Program-made: the position numbers and the translations under genes | The notes under the pieces: model-generated | Database searches by the model: none | What the model saw: only the letters and a program-made list of their open reading frames with translations | Told to the model about the DNA's origin: nothing | Assembly: GCA_964561475.1 (NCBI GenBank) | Contig: CAZLPU010000020.1 | Span: 1-64,000, forward strand | Source: CAYUYV01 sp964561475 | GTDB lineage: Bacteria > Pseudomonadota > Alphaproteobacteria > JAJFIK01 | DNA: 64,000 nt | Reading direction: 5' to 3' | Shown here: piece by piece, positions 36,172 through 45,373 of the stretch | Position numbering within the stretch: the stretch's first letter is position 1 | Layout: each line of letters begins with the position of its first letter

Positions 36172-36373
36172 ACGGGGACCGACCCGGGCATGTCCGATTT
36201 GTGGAAAGCCGGTGCAGGAGGCTTACAAGCCATTCTGTTCCAAACGGTGCGCGAACGTGGATCTGAGCCGCTGGTTGGGCGGGGTTTACGCCATTCCCGG
36301 TGCGCAAGAAGAAGCCGACAGTCTGGAGGAAGGCGAAGCACCCGATCCGTATGGAAACGACCGGACCATGTAA
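36164..36373 (+). CDS. yacG: DNA gyrase inhibitor YacG (zinc-binding)
   Basis: A 69-aa protein with a four-Cys zinc site, CPICGKP and FCSKRCANVDLSRWL. In E. coli, YacG binds GyrB and blocks DNA binding. ATG 36164 overlaps the upstream stop codon. The acidic tail is short. Confidence 0.92.
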   Translation: MGERGPTRACPICGKPVQEAYKPFCSKRCANVDLSRWLGGVYAIPGAQEEADSLEEGEAPDPYGNDRTM

Positions 36374-36593
36374 CGGCGCTTGGGTCTCTTCTCCTCTCGG
36401 GCGAAATACGGCCTCCCGGACGGCCCGTTAACCTGAACAACCGGTTATCAGCGGCATGAAGAATTTAGTGCCGGTGCTGAGGGAATTTTGAGTGGCCGCG
36501 GCCTAGACTGCCATTATCAACCGCCGGCCCCTGACCTCTCGCCCTATGGGCCGTCGCACGATAAGCCGTCAATGAATTTGAGAAGGAGAAGCC

Positions 36594-36938
36594 ATGACCG
36601 GCGCGCCCCAGCATTCCGACGCGGTCGTCCGCTGCGTTGCCTCATCCGGTTTTGCGCCCCCTGGCCGGGTCGAGGATCCCATCGCGTTTCATGCCGCCAC
36701 CAGGCGCTCCCGGCTCGTGGGCCAGTGGGCGGCGGAGGTCCAGGGTCTTGAGGGGGATGTTGCCGAAAGCTACGCGCGGGAGTTTGTGGAAACGGCCGCC
36801 CGGGAACCGGAATGCAGCGCCTATATGCAGCAGGTCGAACGGGCCTTGAGCGCCCTGGGTGTCACCCGTGATGAAATCGCCGCGAAAATCAGGGACCTGG
36901 AAGTGCAGGCCCGCATTGAGACTTACGCATTCGCATAA
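36594..36938 (+). CDS. DUF1476 protein (ATP synthase inhibitor zeta-like)
   Basis: A 114-aa protein. Residues ~30-110 match DUF1476: FHAATRRSRLVGQWAAEVQG, AESYAREFVETAAREPE and LSALGVTRDEIAAKIRDLEV. In Paracoccus the zeta subunit inhibits the F1 ATPase through its N-terminal segment. Here the usual FDDRE-type N-terminus is replaced by an unrelated sequence (MTGAPQHSDAVVRCVASSG), so the inhibitory function is doubtful. AAGGAG precedes the ATG. Confidence 0.8.
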   Translation: MTGAPQHSDAVVRCVASSGFAPPGRVEDPIAFHAATRRSRLVGQWAAEVQGLEGDVAESYAREFVETAAREPECSAYMQQVERALSALGVTRDEIAAKIRDLEVQARIETYAFA

Positions 36939-36950
36939 ATTCATGGGCAG

Positions 36951-36984
36951 CGGGATGATCCATGGTGACACGGATCATCCCGCC
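36951..36984. terminator. Stem-loop between convergent genes
   Basis: GCGGGATGATCC (36951-36962) pairs perfectly with GGATCATCCCGC (36973-36984) across a 10-base loop. It lies between the convergent DUF1476 and gamma-glutamyltransferase genes and probably ends both transcripts, although there is no T-run. Confidence 0.6.
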
Positions 36985-36991
36985 TGCGTGA

Positions 36992-38992
36992 TCAGTAGCC
37001 GATGGCCGAGCCGTCCTTGCGCATTTCCGACGCACCGTGATAAACGCCGGTTTCCGGATCGCGCATGATGGCCTGATAACCGCCGTAACCGCCGCTGCTC
37101 ACCTCAACCGTGTGACCCATGGCCTCAAGCCGGGCGCGGGCAGCCGCCGGAATGCCGCTTTCCACCCGCAAGGTACCCCGGTTTCCAGCCACCGCATCGG
37201 TGCCGTCCGTGGGTTCGGTGGAGCCTTCATGGCGCCAGCGGGCGGCATCTCCCGCCTCCTGAACATCCATGCCGTAATCGATCATGTTGGTGAGGATCTG
37301 CACGTGCCCCTGGGGCTGCATGCCTCCGCCCATGACCCCGTAGCTCATGAAGGGCTCGCCGTCCTTCATGACGAATGCGGGGATGATGGTGTGGAAGGGC
37401 CGCTTGCCCGGGGCATACACATTGGCGTGGTTTTCATCCAGGCTGAACATCTCCCCCCGGTCCTGAAACATGAAACCGAGCCCGTCCGGCACGAGGCCAG
37501 AGCCCATCCCCCGATAGTTCGACTGGATCAGGGAAACCATCATCCCGTCCTTGTCCGCCACGGAGAGATAGGTGGTGTCCCCCTGCTCCAGGCGGGGCGC
37601 ACCGGGTCCGGGATTGTCCATGGCCATGGAGGGATTGATCAGGGCACGGCGGCGTTCCGCATATTTCGGAGAGAGAAGGGCATTGAGGGGCACCTGGGAG
37701 AATTCAGGGTCCGCATAGAACCGGGCCCGATCCTCGAAAGCCAGCCGCTTGGCCTCCACCATCAGGTGGATGGCTTCCGGCGAGCCCGCCCCCATGGATG
37801 CCAGATCATAGGGCTCCAGCATTTGCAGCATCTGGAGGGCCGCCACCCCCTGGGTGTTGGGGGGCAGCTCATAAAGGGTGTAGCCCCGGTAGTCGACGCC
37901 CACCGGTTCGACCCATTCGCTCACATGGGCGGCCAGATCCGAAAGGCGCAGATCGCCGCCGATCCGGCGCATATAGGCGTCCATGACTTCCGCGAGCGCG
38001 CCCTTGTAGAACGCATCTCGGCCCTCGAGGGCGATGGCCTCATAGGTGGCGGCAAGACCCGGATTGGCAAAAATCTCCCCGGACCGGGGCGCCCGGCGTC
38101 CCTCCGGCGTCTTGATGGTGTAGGTCTCCATGGCGTTGGCGGATTCCTCGAACAGGTCGCCGAATTCCGGCCCCCGCCGTTCGAATGCGCTCAGATTGCG
38201 CTCCCAGTAATAGGCAATGAGCGGGGAGACCGGGAACCCCTCCTGCGCGTAGGCGATGGCCGGGGCCAGGATCTCTTCCATGGAGAGTTTGCCGAATTTC
38301 GCGTGAAGCTCGAACCAGCCGTCCACCGCGCCGGGTACGGTCACCGAGAGGGACCCCACGGGCGGGATGGAGGTGCGGTCCCCCAGTTTGGTTTTCAGGT
38401 CCGCGAGGCTGCGTCCCATGGGCGAGCGTCCGGAGGCGTTGAGCCCGTGGAGCTTGCCGGTTTTCGGATCCCAGACAATCGCGAACAGATCGCCGCCGAT
38501 GCCGCAGCCCGTGGGCTCCATCAGCCCCAGGGCCGCATTGGCGGCGATCGCCGCATCAACGGCGGTCCCGCCGGCTTTCAGAATGTCGATGGCGATCTGG
38601 CTGGCCAGGGGCTGGGCGGTGGCGGCCATACCGTGGCGTCCCATCACCGGCGCCCTTGTGGCGAAGGGCTGGCCCACCAGCCGGTCTCCCCGATCAAGGC
38701 GCGCCGGGGCCCGGTCCGTTCCTTCCGCCGCCGTCAGCCGCACCTGAGCTTCTTCGCCGATCTCCACCGACCCGGTCCCTGTTCCCGGCCCAGAGGTGTT
38801 TGGGCTGGCCTGGGCGGGCAGGGCCAGAGCCATGAGCACGAGGACACTGGCCGTGGACAGCGCCTGGGCCACACCGGCCCTCTTCCCGGCGGGCGGCTTG
38901 GGGCGGGACCCCGCGTCAGGGACAAGGGCCTGGGCGATGGCACCCTGGGGGCTGTTGAGACGGGGAAGGCGGGGCATCTGGTCTATTCTCAT
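36992..38992 (-). CDS. ggt: Gamma-glutamyltransferase
   Basis: Periplasmic N-terminal-nucleophile hydrolase that cleaves gamma-glutamyl bonds such as in glutathione. The 666-aa precursor has a hydrophobic segment near residues 44-62 (SVLVLMALALPAQA) for export. The self-processing catalytic Thr lies in QGDTTYLSVADKDG, and GCGIGGDLF and the SYGVMGGGMQPQGH segment are present. The long N-terminus before the hydrophobic stretch suggests the start may be internal. Confidence 0.93.
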   Translation of the reverse strand: MRIDQMPRLPRLNSPQGAIAQALVPDAGSRPKPPAGKRAGVAQALSTASVLVLMALALPAQASPNTSGPGTGTGSVEIGEEAQVRLTAAEGTDRAPARLDRGDRLVGQPFATRAPVMGRHGMAATAQPLASQIAIDILKAGGTAVDAAIAANAALGLMEPTGCGIGGDLFAIVWDPKTGKLHGLNASGRSPMGRSLADLKTKLGDRTSIPPVGSLSVTVPGAVDGWFELHAKFGKLSMEEILAPAIAYAQEGFPVSPLIAYYWERNLSAFERRGPEFGDLFEESANAMETYTIKTPEGRRAPRSGEIFANPGLAATYEAIALEGRDAFYKGALAEVMDAYMRRIGGDLRLSDLAAHVSEWVEPVGVDYRGYTLYELPPNTQGVAALQMLQMLEPYDLASMGAGSPEAIHLMVEAKRLAFEDRARFYADPEFSQVPLNALLSPKYAERRRALINPSMAMDNPGPGAPRLEQGDTTYLSVADKDGMMVSLIQSNYRGMGSGLVPDGLGFMFQDRGEMFSLDENHANVYAPGKRPFHTIIPAFVMKDGEPFMSYGVMGGGMQPQGHVQILTNMIDYGMDVQEAGDAARWRHEGSTEPTDGTDAVAGNRGTLRVESGIPAAARARLEAMGHTVEVSSGGYGGYQAIMRDPETGVYHGASEMRKDGSAIGY

Positions 38993-39389
38993 GGTTTTGC
39001 TTTCTCTCCAGGGACGACTTCTCGCCGGGCAGCAGGCGCAATCCGGGGCAGCAAGGGTCCGGTCGTCTGGCGGGCCAGTGGCTTATCCTGCCCGTTCCGG
39101 CCGGGAAACCACCAACAGGGCCAATCCCGGCACCGCCACATCCTTGCCAGCGCCCTCAGGCTAACAGCCCTGTGGCCTGCTCCCAAACCCGGTCCCATAC
39201 CCAGTCCCTGGCCAACCCATGGCGCTCAAAGTGCCCGGTGTGGGAATGGCCCGCACGAGAGGTCTCCAGCGCGCCACAAGAGGGACTGGACAACCCAAAT
39301 CCCCACCCCTATAACTCCGCATCTCGCCCTGGCAGGCAGTTCCGATTGCCCCTCGCGGCTTTGTGCAAAGCCCCGCACCGCCCGGCGAC

Positions 39390-39465
39390 GCCCAGGTAGC
39401 TCAGTTGGTAGAGCAACGGATTGAAAATCCGTGTGTCGGTGGTTCGATTCCGCCCCTGGGCACCA
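39390..39465 (+). tRNA. tRNA-Phe (GAA anticodon)
   Basis: 76 nt with encoded CCA. The acceptor is GCCCAGG/CCTGGGC, the D arm is GCTC...GAGC, the anticodon stem is ACGGA/TCCGT with loop TTGAAAA, and the T arm is GGTGG-TTCGATT-CCGCC. The 509 bases that follow, up to 39974, hold no gene I can support. Confidence 0.98.
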
Positions 39466-39974
39466 CATTGTCATCCAGAGACATTCGATACCGTTCCAGA
39501 AGCTGCAGCGTTCTACGGCGTTCGAGTCGCGATGGATGTTCGGATCCACCAGCTGGTCCGATCATGCCTGAGCCGAACTTCCGTGAATTGCCTCCAACAA
39601 ATGAGGCTTTTCAAACCAGCCAATCGATCCAGTGCGCCCGGTCCATCCTGAACAGGGGCCGGAGGGCTGCCGTCGCATGGCGCAGGGTCAGTTCCGTAAG
39701 CCCAGGCGCGGTCCTTGATCGTTCCGCGCAGTGCCTCAATTCTTTAACATTTCAATTGTCCATAGACTTTCATAAGGCGGCGCTGACAGGCGCCCATATT
39801 CTGAACGATTGGTTACTAGACCTTTGGGGGCTGTTAGGTGTATCCCATGGGAATCAAAACATACACGTGCACCTTGTCTATGTTGTTCTGGCCCACTCGG
39901 GTCTGCCGTGCATCCAGTTACTTTATTGAGACTGTATTCGTTGCGCGGATAGTTGGCATGTCTTGGGGGCAATT

Positions 39975-42900
39975 ATGGCTGATATCTTCTGGTCCGACCT
40001 TCGCAACGCTGATGGCGCGGTGCCCGGCGCCGATGATGTGGTCGTAGTCAATTCCGACGACCGGCTCATTCTGGATACCGCCGCAGACGACGTGAAGATC
40101 AAGGGACTGGTGGTCTACGGCGAATTCACCGTGGAAGAGGATGCCGAAAAACTCGCCCTGACCACCGACTGGGCGGTCGTGGCCGGAAACGGACGCTTCG
40201 AAGTCGGCACCGCCGAGGAGCCTTTCCGCGGCAGCTTCGACCTGACCCTGGCCGGCAAGGACAACACCAACACTGTCGATCTGAGCGACTACCCCGACGG
40301 CAACAGCGGCCACGCCCATCATGATCACACCCATCACGACCATGGGCATCACGACCATGGGCACACCCATCAAGACAGCGGCCACACCCATCAGGTGATC
40401 GAGAACAACAACGCCTTCCTCATGGCCATGGGCGAGGGCGCAACGATCAGTATCCACACCGATGACGCGGACAAGGAAAGCTGGACGCAGCTGGACGGAA
40501 CGGCCCAGGCGGGTGACACGACCCTGCAATTCACCGAAGCGACCGGCTGGGAAGTGGGCGACCGCATCGCTCTGGCCACCACCGATTTCGACATAAACCA
40601 GACCGAAGAGTTCACGATCATCGCTGTCTCGGATGACGGCGCGACGGTCACCGTGGACCGACCCCTGGAATACATGCACTACGGTCAGGTTGATACCTAC
40701 AACGACCCCGATGGTGATGTGCACGAGCTGGACATGCGCGCCGAGGTGGCCCTGCTCAGCCGGGATGTCACGATCAAGGGCGATGTTCAGTATAATGAGA
40801 GCCTCGCCCTGAACGAGCAGGAAGACCAGTATGGCGGCCACACCATGGTCATGCATGGTGGGGAGATGTACCTGTCCGGCGTTGAACTGGCCTATATGGG
40901 GCAGGCCGGCATTCTGGGCCGGTACCCCACCCACTGGCACGAATCCGGTGACGTGACCGGACAATACGTCAAGAACAGCTCGGTCCACCACAGCTTCAAC
41001 AAGGGCATCACCGTTCATGACACCGACAATGCGATTGTCGACAACAACGTGGTCCACGAGGTCATAAGTCACGGCATCTATCTCGAAAACCGCGGCAATA
41101 CCGGCAATCAAGTGACCGATAATGCAATCATCGGTCTACACCATGTCGGCCGCTTCGGCGAAGTCTCCGGCGCCCATGATGAACGACCGTCGGGCATTTA
41201 CTCCCAAGACTCGAACAACACCTACACTGGAAACCATGTCGCAGGGTCCGCCGTTCACGGATTTTATCTGAATCTGAATAAGCGGCGTGAGGATCACACC
41301 TGGGATACGTTTGCGGATAATACGGCCCATTCGGTCGAAGCGCGTGGGGTCTACGTGAACGGACCTGTCGAGAATGGGGATTGGACCATCCAGGGTCTGA
41401 CGGTCTACAAGGCGGATCAGGGGATCTATGCGCGCAATGTCGGAGGTCTCGTCACGGACTCCGTATTCGCCGAGATGGGGTCGAATGCGCGCTTCCGGAA
41501 CAACCAGACCCTGGAAGACAGCCTTATTGTCGGGCGCTCCAATAATATCGGTACACCGAAAACCGAGAAAGAGTTGGCGGAAGGGCGCACCCTGCCGGGA
41601 ACCCACCGGGATGATCGCCCCGATCAGGACGGCAACTTTGAAGGCGCCCAGATTTATGACGGGCCAGGATCATTCAAGAACGTGCTCTTCAGCGGCTTCA
41701 ACGGCAATGATGTCGCGATCAAGATGTCCAATTCGGTCCAGAACTCCGGGAGCCATTCCTATCAAGGGATCACCTGGGACAATGTCGGCGAAGACCACAA
41801 GATCAGTCTGGGTGGTGGAACAGCGCACACGTCGTCGGTGGCACGCGGACTAAACGATGTCGACGGCAGCCTGACGGGCACTCCCGGCGCCATGATCTAT
41901 GGACGCCCCGTGGAACGGTTCGGCATTTCCGAAGGGTTCTCCTCTGGCGAGGTGTATGAAATCCATGAGGGCTGGAACGCCGTCATTACCAAGTCTGGCG
42001 AGAAAAGCGCGACCCTGCGCTTTGACCAGGGCGGCACCAAGAATGCCGTCAACCAGGAAGATTACAATCCGAAGGCGTTTGAAAACTGGAATTTTGTCCG
42101 CTCGGACGGGGAAAGCGCCCGGGGCCTTCGCAAGGAAGTGCCGGTCTATTCCGAGTACGGCTACAGGCTCGAATATGATGATTTGCGCAATGACGAGTTC
42201 CGCATAGAGATGTATGACGCCGATCCGGATCAGTTTGTGATCGTGAATCTGGGTCCGCTGCCTGCCACGTCGAGTTTCACGGTGGTGGATTGGGTGAACC
42301 CTGGCAGGGCTGTCAAGGACTACAGAAAGTTCGACCACTGGGAGGCACGCGAGGTCTCCTCGATGGAAATGCTGGAGCGTTCTCCCGATACCGCCGTGTT
42401 CCGGGACGCCGACGGCCAGGTCCATCTCAAACTGGTGGCCGAAATGTCCGGCGGCAGCCAATGGCTGCAACCCGGCGCAGCGGATACCCCCCATTCCGGT
42501 GTCATCGTGATGGTCGACACCACCGCAGACCTCGACCTCAACCAACTTGTTTTCAACGATCCCCCGCTGCCGGAAGAGCAGGCCGAAGATCTGGCCGAGG
42601 CGCCTGCGGATTACATGGGCACTTTTGGGTGGGACACGGCAGAAGGCACGTCATCAGCCGACACCATGATCGGGCGTTCCGGCAAGGACGTGCTGTCCGG
42701 ATTTGATGGCAATGACACCCTGATCGGGGATTATGACGGGTTCTTCGACCATGTGAACAATCCTCATGAGTCGGACACTCTTGACGGTGGTCTTGGCGAT
42801 GACTTCCTCGTTGGCGGTGATCTGGGTGATCTCCTGATCGGTGGTCAAGGTGCAGATGAAATCCACGGGGATCTTGTGGACCGCTATGACCTCATCCGCT

Positions 42901-43454
42901 ATGACGCCGGGTCACCGGACAGCGATGCGAAGAATGAACGCAACGGCGAGGATACGATCCTGGCCGGTGACGGCGATGACCGGGTTGGCGGCGGTGGCGG
43001 CAACGACCTCATCGAAGGGGGGACGGGCAACGATTTTCTGTCCGGGGGGCTGTTGTCCCGGTCCTACTTCTACGAGGGGGATGGTGATGACACCATCAAT
43101 GGCGGTGAAGGAAACGACACCCTGTTCGGCGGGGCCGGCGACGATGTGATCGACGGCGGTGCCGGCACCAATACGGCGGCCTATATCGGCAATCTGCTGA
43201 CGGATGATGGCAGGCTGAACTACAGCTTCGGCCGGGACGGCGATGTCCTTGAGATATACCACAACTTCTTCGGCCATGACCGTGTCCGGAATGTCGATAC
43301 GCTGGTCTTTCAGGACGGCTCCATCACCTATGACCAGGCGCTGGTATTGGCCGACAACCCGGCGATCGATTTCGGAACGACCGACCCTTCTTCCTTCATG
43401 ACAGAAAACAATCAGACACGCGCTGATCTCTTCGACGAAAATCCGTCCGCCTGA
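39975..43454 (+). CDS. Secreted G8-domain / beta-helix / RTX protein
   Basis: An 1159-aa protein without a signal peptide. Residues ~1-100 form a G8-like domain (LKIKGLVVYGEF-type strands). Residues 113-139 are a His-rich run (HAHHDHTHHDHG). A parallel beta-helix follows (about residues 270-560, LELAYMGQ, PTHWHESGD, GITVHDTDN), then a beta domain, and from about residue 890 calcium-binding RTX repeats (GGEGNDTLFGGAGDDVIDGG). The layout resembles CEMIP/TMEM2-type proteins fused to a type I secretion signal region, so it may bind or cut a polysaccharide. ATG 39975 follows GGGGG. No type I exporter is encoded beside it. Confidence 0.85.
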   Translation: MADIFWSDLRNADGAVPGADDVVVVNSDDRLILDTAADDVKIKGLVVYGEFTVEEDAEKLALTTDWAVVAGNGRFEVGTAEEPFRGSFDLTLAGKDNTNTVDLSDYPDGNSGHAHHDHTHHDHGHHDHGHTHQDSGHTHQVIENNNAFLMAMGEGATISIHTDDADKESWTQLDGTAQAGDTTLQFTEATGWEVGDRIALATTDFDINQTEEFTIIAVSDDGATVTVDRPLEYMHYGQVDTYNDPDGDVHELDMRAEVALLSRDVTIKGDVQYNESLALNEQEDQYGGHTMVMHGGEMYLSGVELAYMGQAGILGRYPTHWHESGDVTGQYVKNSSVHHSFNKGITVHDTDNAIVDNNVVHEVISHGIYLENRGNTGNQVTDNAIIGLHHVGRFGEVSGAHDERPSGIYSQDSNNTYTGNHVAGSAVHGFYLNLNKRREDHTWDTFADNTAHSVEARGVYVNGPVENGDWTIQGLTVYKADQGIYARNVGGLVTDSVFAEMGSNARFRNNQTLEDSLIVGRSNNIGTPKTEKELAEGRTLPGTHRDDRPDQDGNFEGAQIYDGPGSFKNVLFSGFNGNDVAIKMSNSVQNSGSHSYQGITWDNVGEDHKISLGGGTAHTSSVARGLNDVDGSLTGTPGAMIYGRPVERFGISEGFSSGEVYEIHEGWNAVITKSGEKSATLRFDQGGTKNAVNQEDYNPKAFENWNFVRSDGESARGLRKEVPVYSEYGYRLEYDDLRNDEFRIEMYDADPDQFVIVNLGPLPATSSFTVVDWVNPGRAVKDYRKFDHWEAREVSSMEMLERSPDTAVFRDADGQVHLKLVAEMSGGSQWLQPGAADTPHSGVIVMVDTTADLDLNQLVFNDPPLPEEQAEDLAEAPADYMGTFGWDTAEGTSSADTMIGRSGKDVLSGFDGNDTLIGDYDGFFDHVNNPHESDTLDGGLGDDFLVGGDLGDLLIGGQGADEIHGDLVDRYDLIRYDAGSPDSDAKNERNGEDTILAGDGDDRVGGGGGNDLIEGGTGNDFLSGGLLSRSYFYEGDGDDTINGGEGNDTLFGGAGDDVIDGGAGTNTAAYIGNLLTDDGRLNYSFGRDGDVLEIYHNFFGHDRVRNVDTLVFQDGSITYDQALVLADNPAIDFGTTDPSSFMTENNQTRADLFDENPSA

Positions 43455-43564
43455 GAATGGCTGCGGCTCTTGACCGTATGTCATTGTTTTGACTGAACCG
43501 GTGGGAAATTCAGTAGAAAAGTGATATCCATCCATCCGGTCGAAACAAGTCTCGAGGGATCCCG

Positions 43565-44431
43565 ATGAAAACTCTTTTATCTGCGACGGCGGTCGCAGCC
43601 GGTTTGACATTTGCTCTGTCCACCGCACTTCCCACGCCGAGCACCGCCGCCGGAGCCACAAGTGCCGCCGGCGAGTCTGCAACGATCCTGTCCGCGTTTT
43701 TTGGCCTCAATGACTCGCGTCGGATAAAATGGCGGACCATCCCCGTATGCCGGAGCATCCCGGGGGGCGATGGCATGCCCGTCATTTTCTCCCTGGAAGT
43801 CGATGATGAAACGCTTGATGCGGAAGATTTCCAGGTCACCACCGCATCGGGTGAAACCGGTCGCGTCGACTGCGTCACCCTCCAGCCGGCAGATGAGCCT
43901 GGCGAACTGCGGACAGCTCTGGTGATCGGTCAATACGGCTCTGCGGAGGACCAAGCGGTCACCGTCCAGATCGTCGGCGATGTGATGTCCCTGGATGGCA
44001 GCGTCAATTTCAAGGGCGCCAAGGCGGATGTCATTCCCTTGGAAGCCGGACCGACCATGATCCTGGCGGAAACGGTGCCTCAGGAAGAATGGCTTCTCGG
44101 GGGCGAGGACAACTGTCCGAGTGATGGGGTGATGGGCATGGTGCGGGCGGTCTGGACCGGCGGCGTGACCAAACCCGGCGGTGACGAGATCGACGATCAG
44201 GAGCGCCAGCTCTACCGCGTCACGGTCAAGTCCCCAGACGGAACCACGGCGACGGTGACACCCATCGCCATCGGCGACCTGAACGACAATGACAATAATC
44301 ACGAGCTTTGTCTGGATGTGGAGGGCGAACCCGTGAGCGTCTTCTTTCCGGCGGGTGCACTCACCGACCCAAATGAAGACTTGAATCCTGACACGGATGT
44401 TGCCGTCACTCCGCTCCAAGACGGCCGGTAG
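43565..44431 (+). CDS. Secreted conserved protein of unknown function
   Basis: A 288-aa protein with a Sec signal peptide (MKTLLSATAVAAGLTFALST...TAA). The mature part is beta-rich, with ICRSIPGG-like start (PVCRSIPGGDGMPVIFSLEV), LRTALVIGQYG, NFKGAKADVIPLEAGPTMIL and an acidic segment, IGDLNDNDNNHELCLD. Similar secreted proteins occur in other proteobacteria without known function. The four-cysteine pattern suggests disulfides. GAGGGA precedes the ATG; it follows the G8/RTX gene by 110 nt. Confidence 0.7.
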   Translation: MKTLLSATAVAAGLTFALSTALPTPSTAAGATSAAGESATILSAFFGLNDSRRIKWRTIPVCRSIPGGDGMPVIFSLEVDDETLDAEDFQVTTASGETGRVDCVTLQPADEPGELRTALVIGQYGSAEDQAVTVQIVGDVMSLDGSVNFKGAKADVIPLEAGPTMILAETVPQEEWLLGGEDNCPSDGVMGMVRAVWTGGVTKPGGDEIDDQERQLYRVTVKSPDGTTATVTPIAIGDLNDNDNNHELCLDVEGEPVSVFFPAGALTDPNEDLNPDTDVAVTPLQDGR

Positions 44432-44683
44432 AACCGGAACACACCCGCACTCAATCGGCGCAGGCCGGGAAGGGCAGCACCCTTTCCGGCCTCACAGGCT
44501 TTGAGGCCGTCGGGACCAGGGGCTCCGGAGCGTCTCATCAAACAGGTCCCGTATCGATAAGGCTCCGGATCAACAAGGTCTCGGAAAAACTTCGGTCGAT
44601 CTAACCCCCACCCCAACAAGGTCCCGGCAGGCCACTTGATCCGTCATCGACCCTGCGGCACCCGTTGGTGGGACCCCCAGGCG

Positions 44684-45199
44684 CTACCGGCCTGCCTGAT
44701 CTGGACCGGTTTCCCCACCGTCCTCCGAAGTGTCTCCGTTTGCCTCAGATTCTCCGTCCTCTGATGGGTCTTCCGCGGCCGGTTCATCTTCGCCGCCGCC
44801 CTCCGGCTCCCCATCTTCAGCCTCAACCGGTTCGGCCTCAACGGGTTCGGGCTCGGCGCTTTCGGCGGCGGGCGTGTCAGAGACTGTGATCTTCAGACGC
44901 ATGCGGGGGTGGATGCGGCAGCCCACGGTCCATTTGCCTTCCTCCGGAAACGGAACTTCATAGGAAGCACCGCGCAGGAGCAGGCGGCTTGAAAAGCGGG
45001 TCGGACCGGACCGCGCCATAATATGGTGGGAGGTCTGATCATCATTCTGGAACACCACCACATCACCGGGGGCGATCTGGATTTCCTTCGGGGCAAAGCG
45101 CCGGTTCTTCTGGGAGATCAGATGGCGTTCGGGCACGGCGTGGGCGCTGGCGGTCAGCAGGCACACGACAGCAATGATGATCCGGCTGACAAGGCTCAC
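44684..45199 (-). CDS. Exported cupredoxin-like copper protein
   Basis: A 171-aa protein. A signal peptide (SRIIIAVVCLLTASAHA) precedes a single plastocyanin-type domain: PGDVVVFQNDDQTSHHI supplies one His ligand, and VGCRIHPRMRL supplies Cys, His and Met. A ~65-residue acidic Pro/Glu-rich tail follows. It resembles the methylamine-utilisation-type plastocyanin-like proteins. GTG 45199 has GGGGAG upstream. It is divergent from the outer-membrane barrel gene. Confidence 0.8.
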   Translation of the reverse strand: MSLVSRIIIAVVCLLTASAHAVPERHLISQKNRRFAPKEIQIAPGDVVVFQNDDQTSHHIMARSGPTRFSSRLLLRGASYEVPFPEEGKWTVGCRIHPRMRLKITVSDTPAAESAEPEPVEAEPVEAEDGEPEGGGEDEPAAEDPSEDGESEANGDTSEDGGETGPDQAGR

Positions 45200-45373
45200 G
45201 GCGGTGGCTCCCCTGTTGGTTTGCGTACCGGCCTCCCGGTCCGTCCTTTTCCCTGTCAGGAGTCCTAGCCCGGTCCGCATCCGCCTGACAAGTTTGGCGC
45301 CTGACAAGTTGGACGCCTGACAAGTTGGGCAGCCAACTGGACTGGGTTCCCGGCTGGACGGGCTTGCGGCACC

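Noticed and set aside
37037..39424. 795-codon + strand frame opposite gamma-glutamyltransferase
   Set aside because: Antisense to a well-supported enzyme gene and runs through tRNA-Phe; not coding.
39736..39972. 78-codon - strand ORF before the G8/RTX gene
   Set aside because: No ribosome site or family signature; most likely non-coding upstream sequence.
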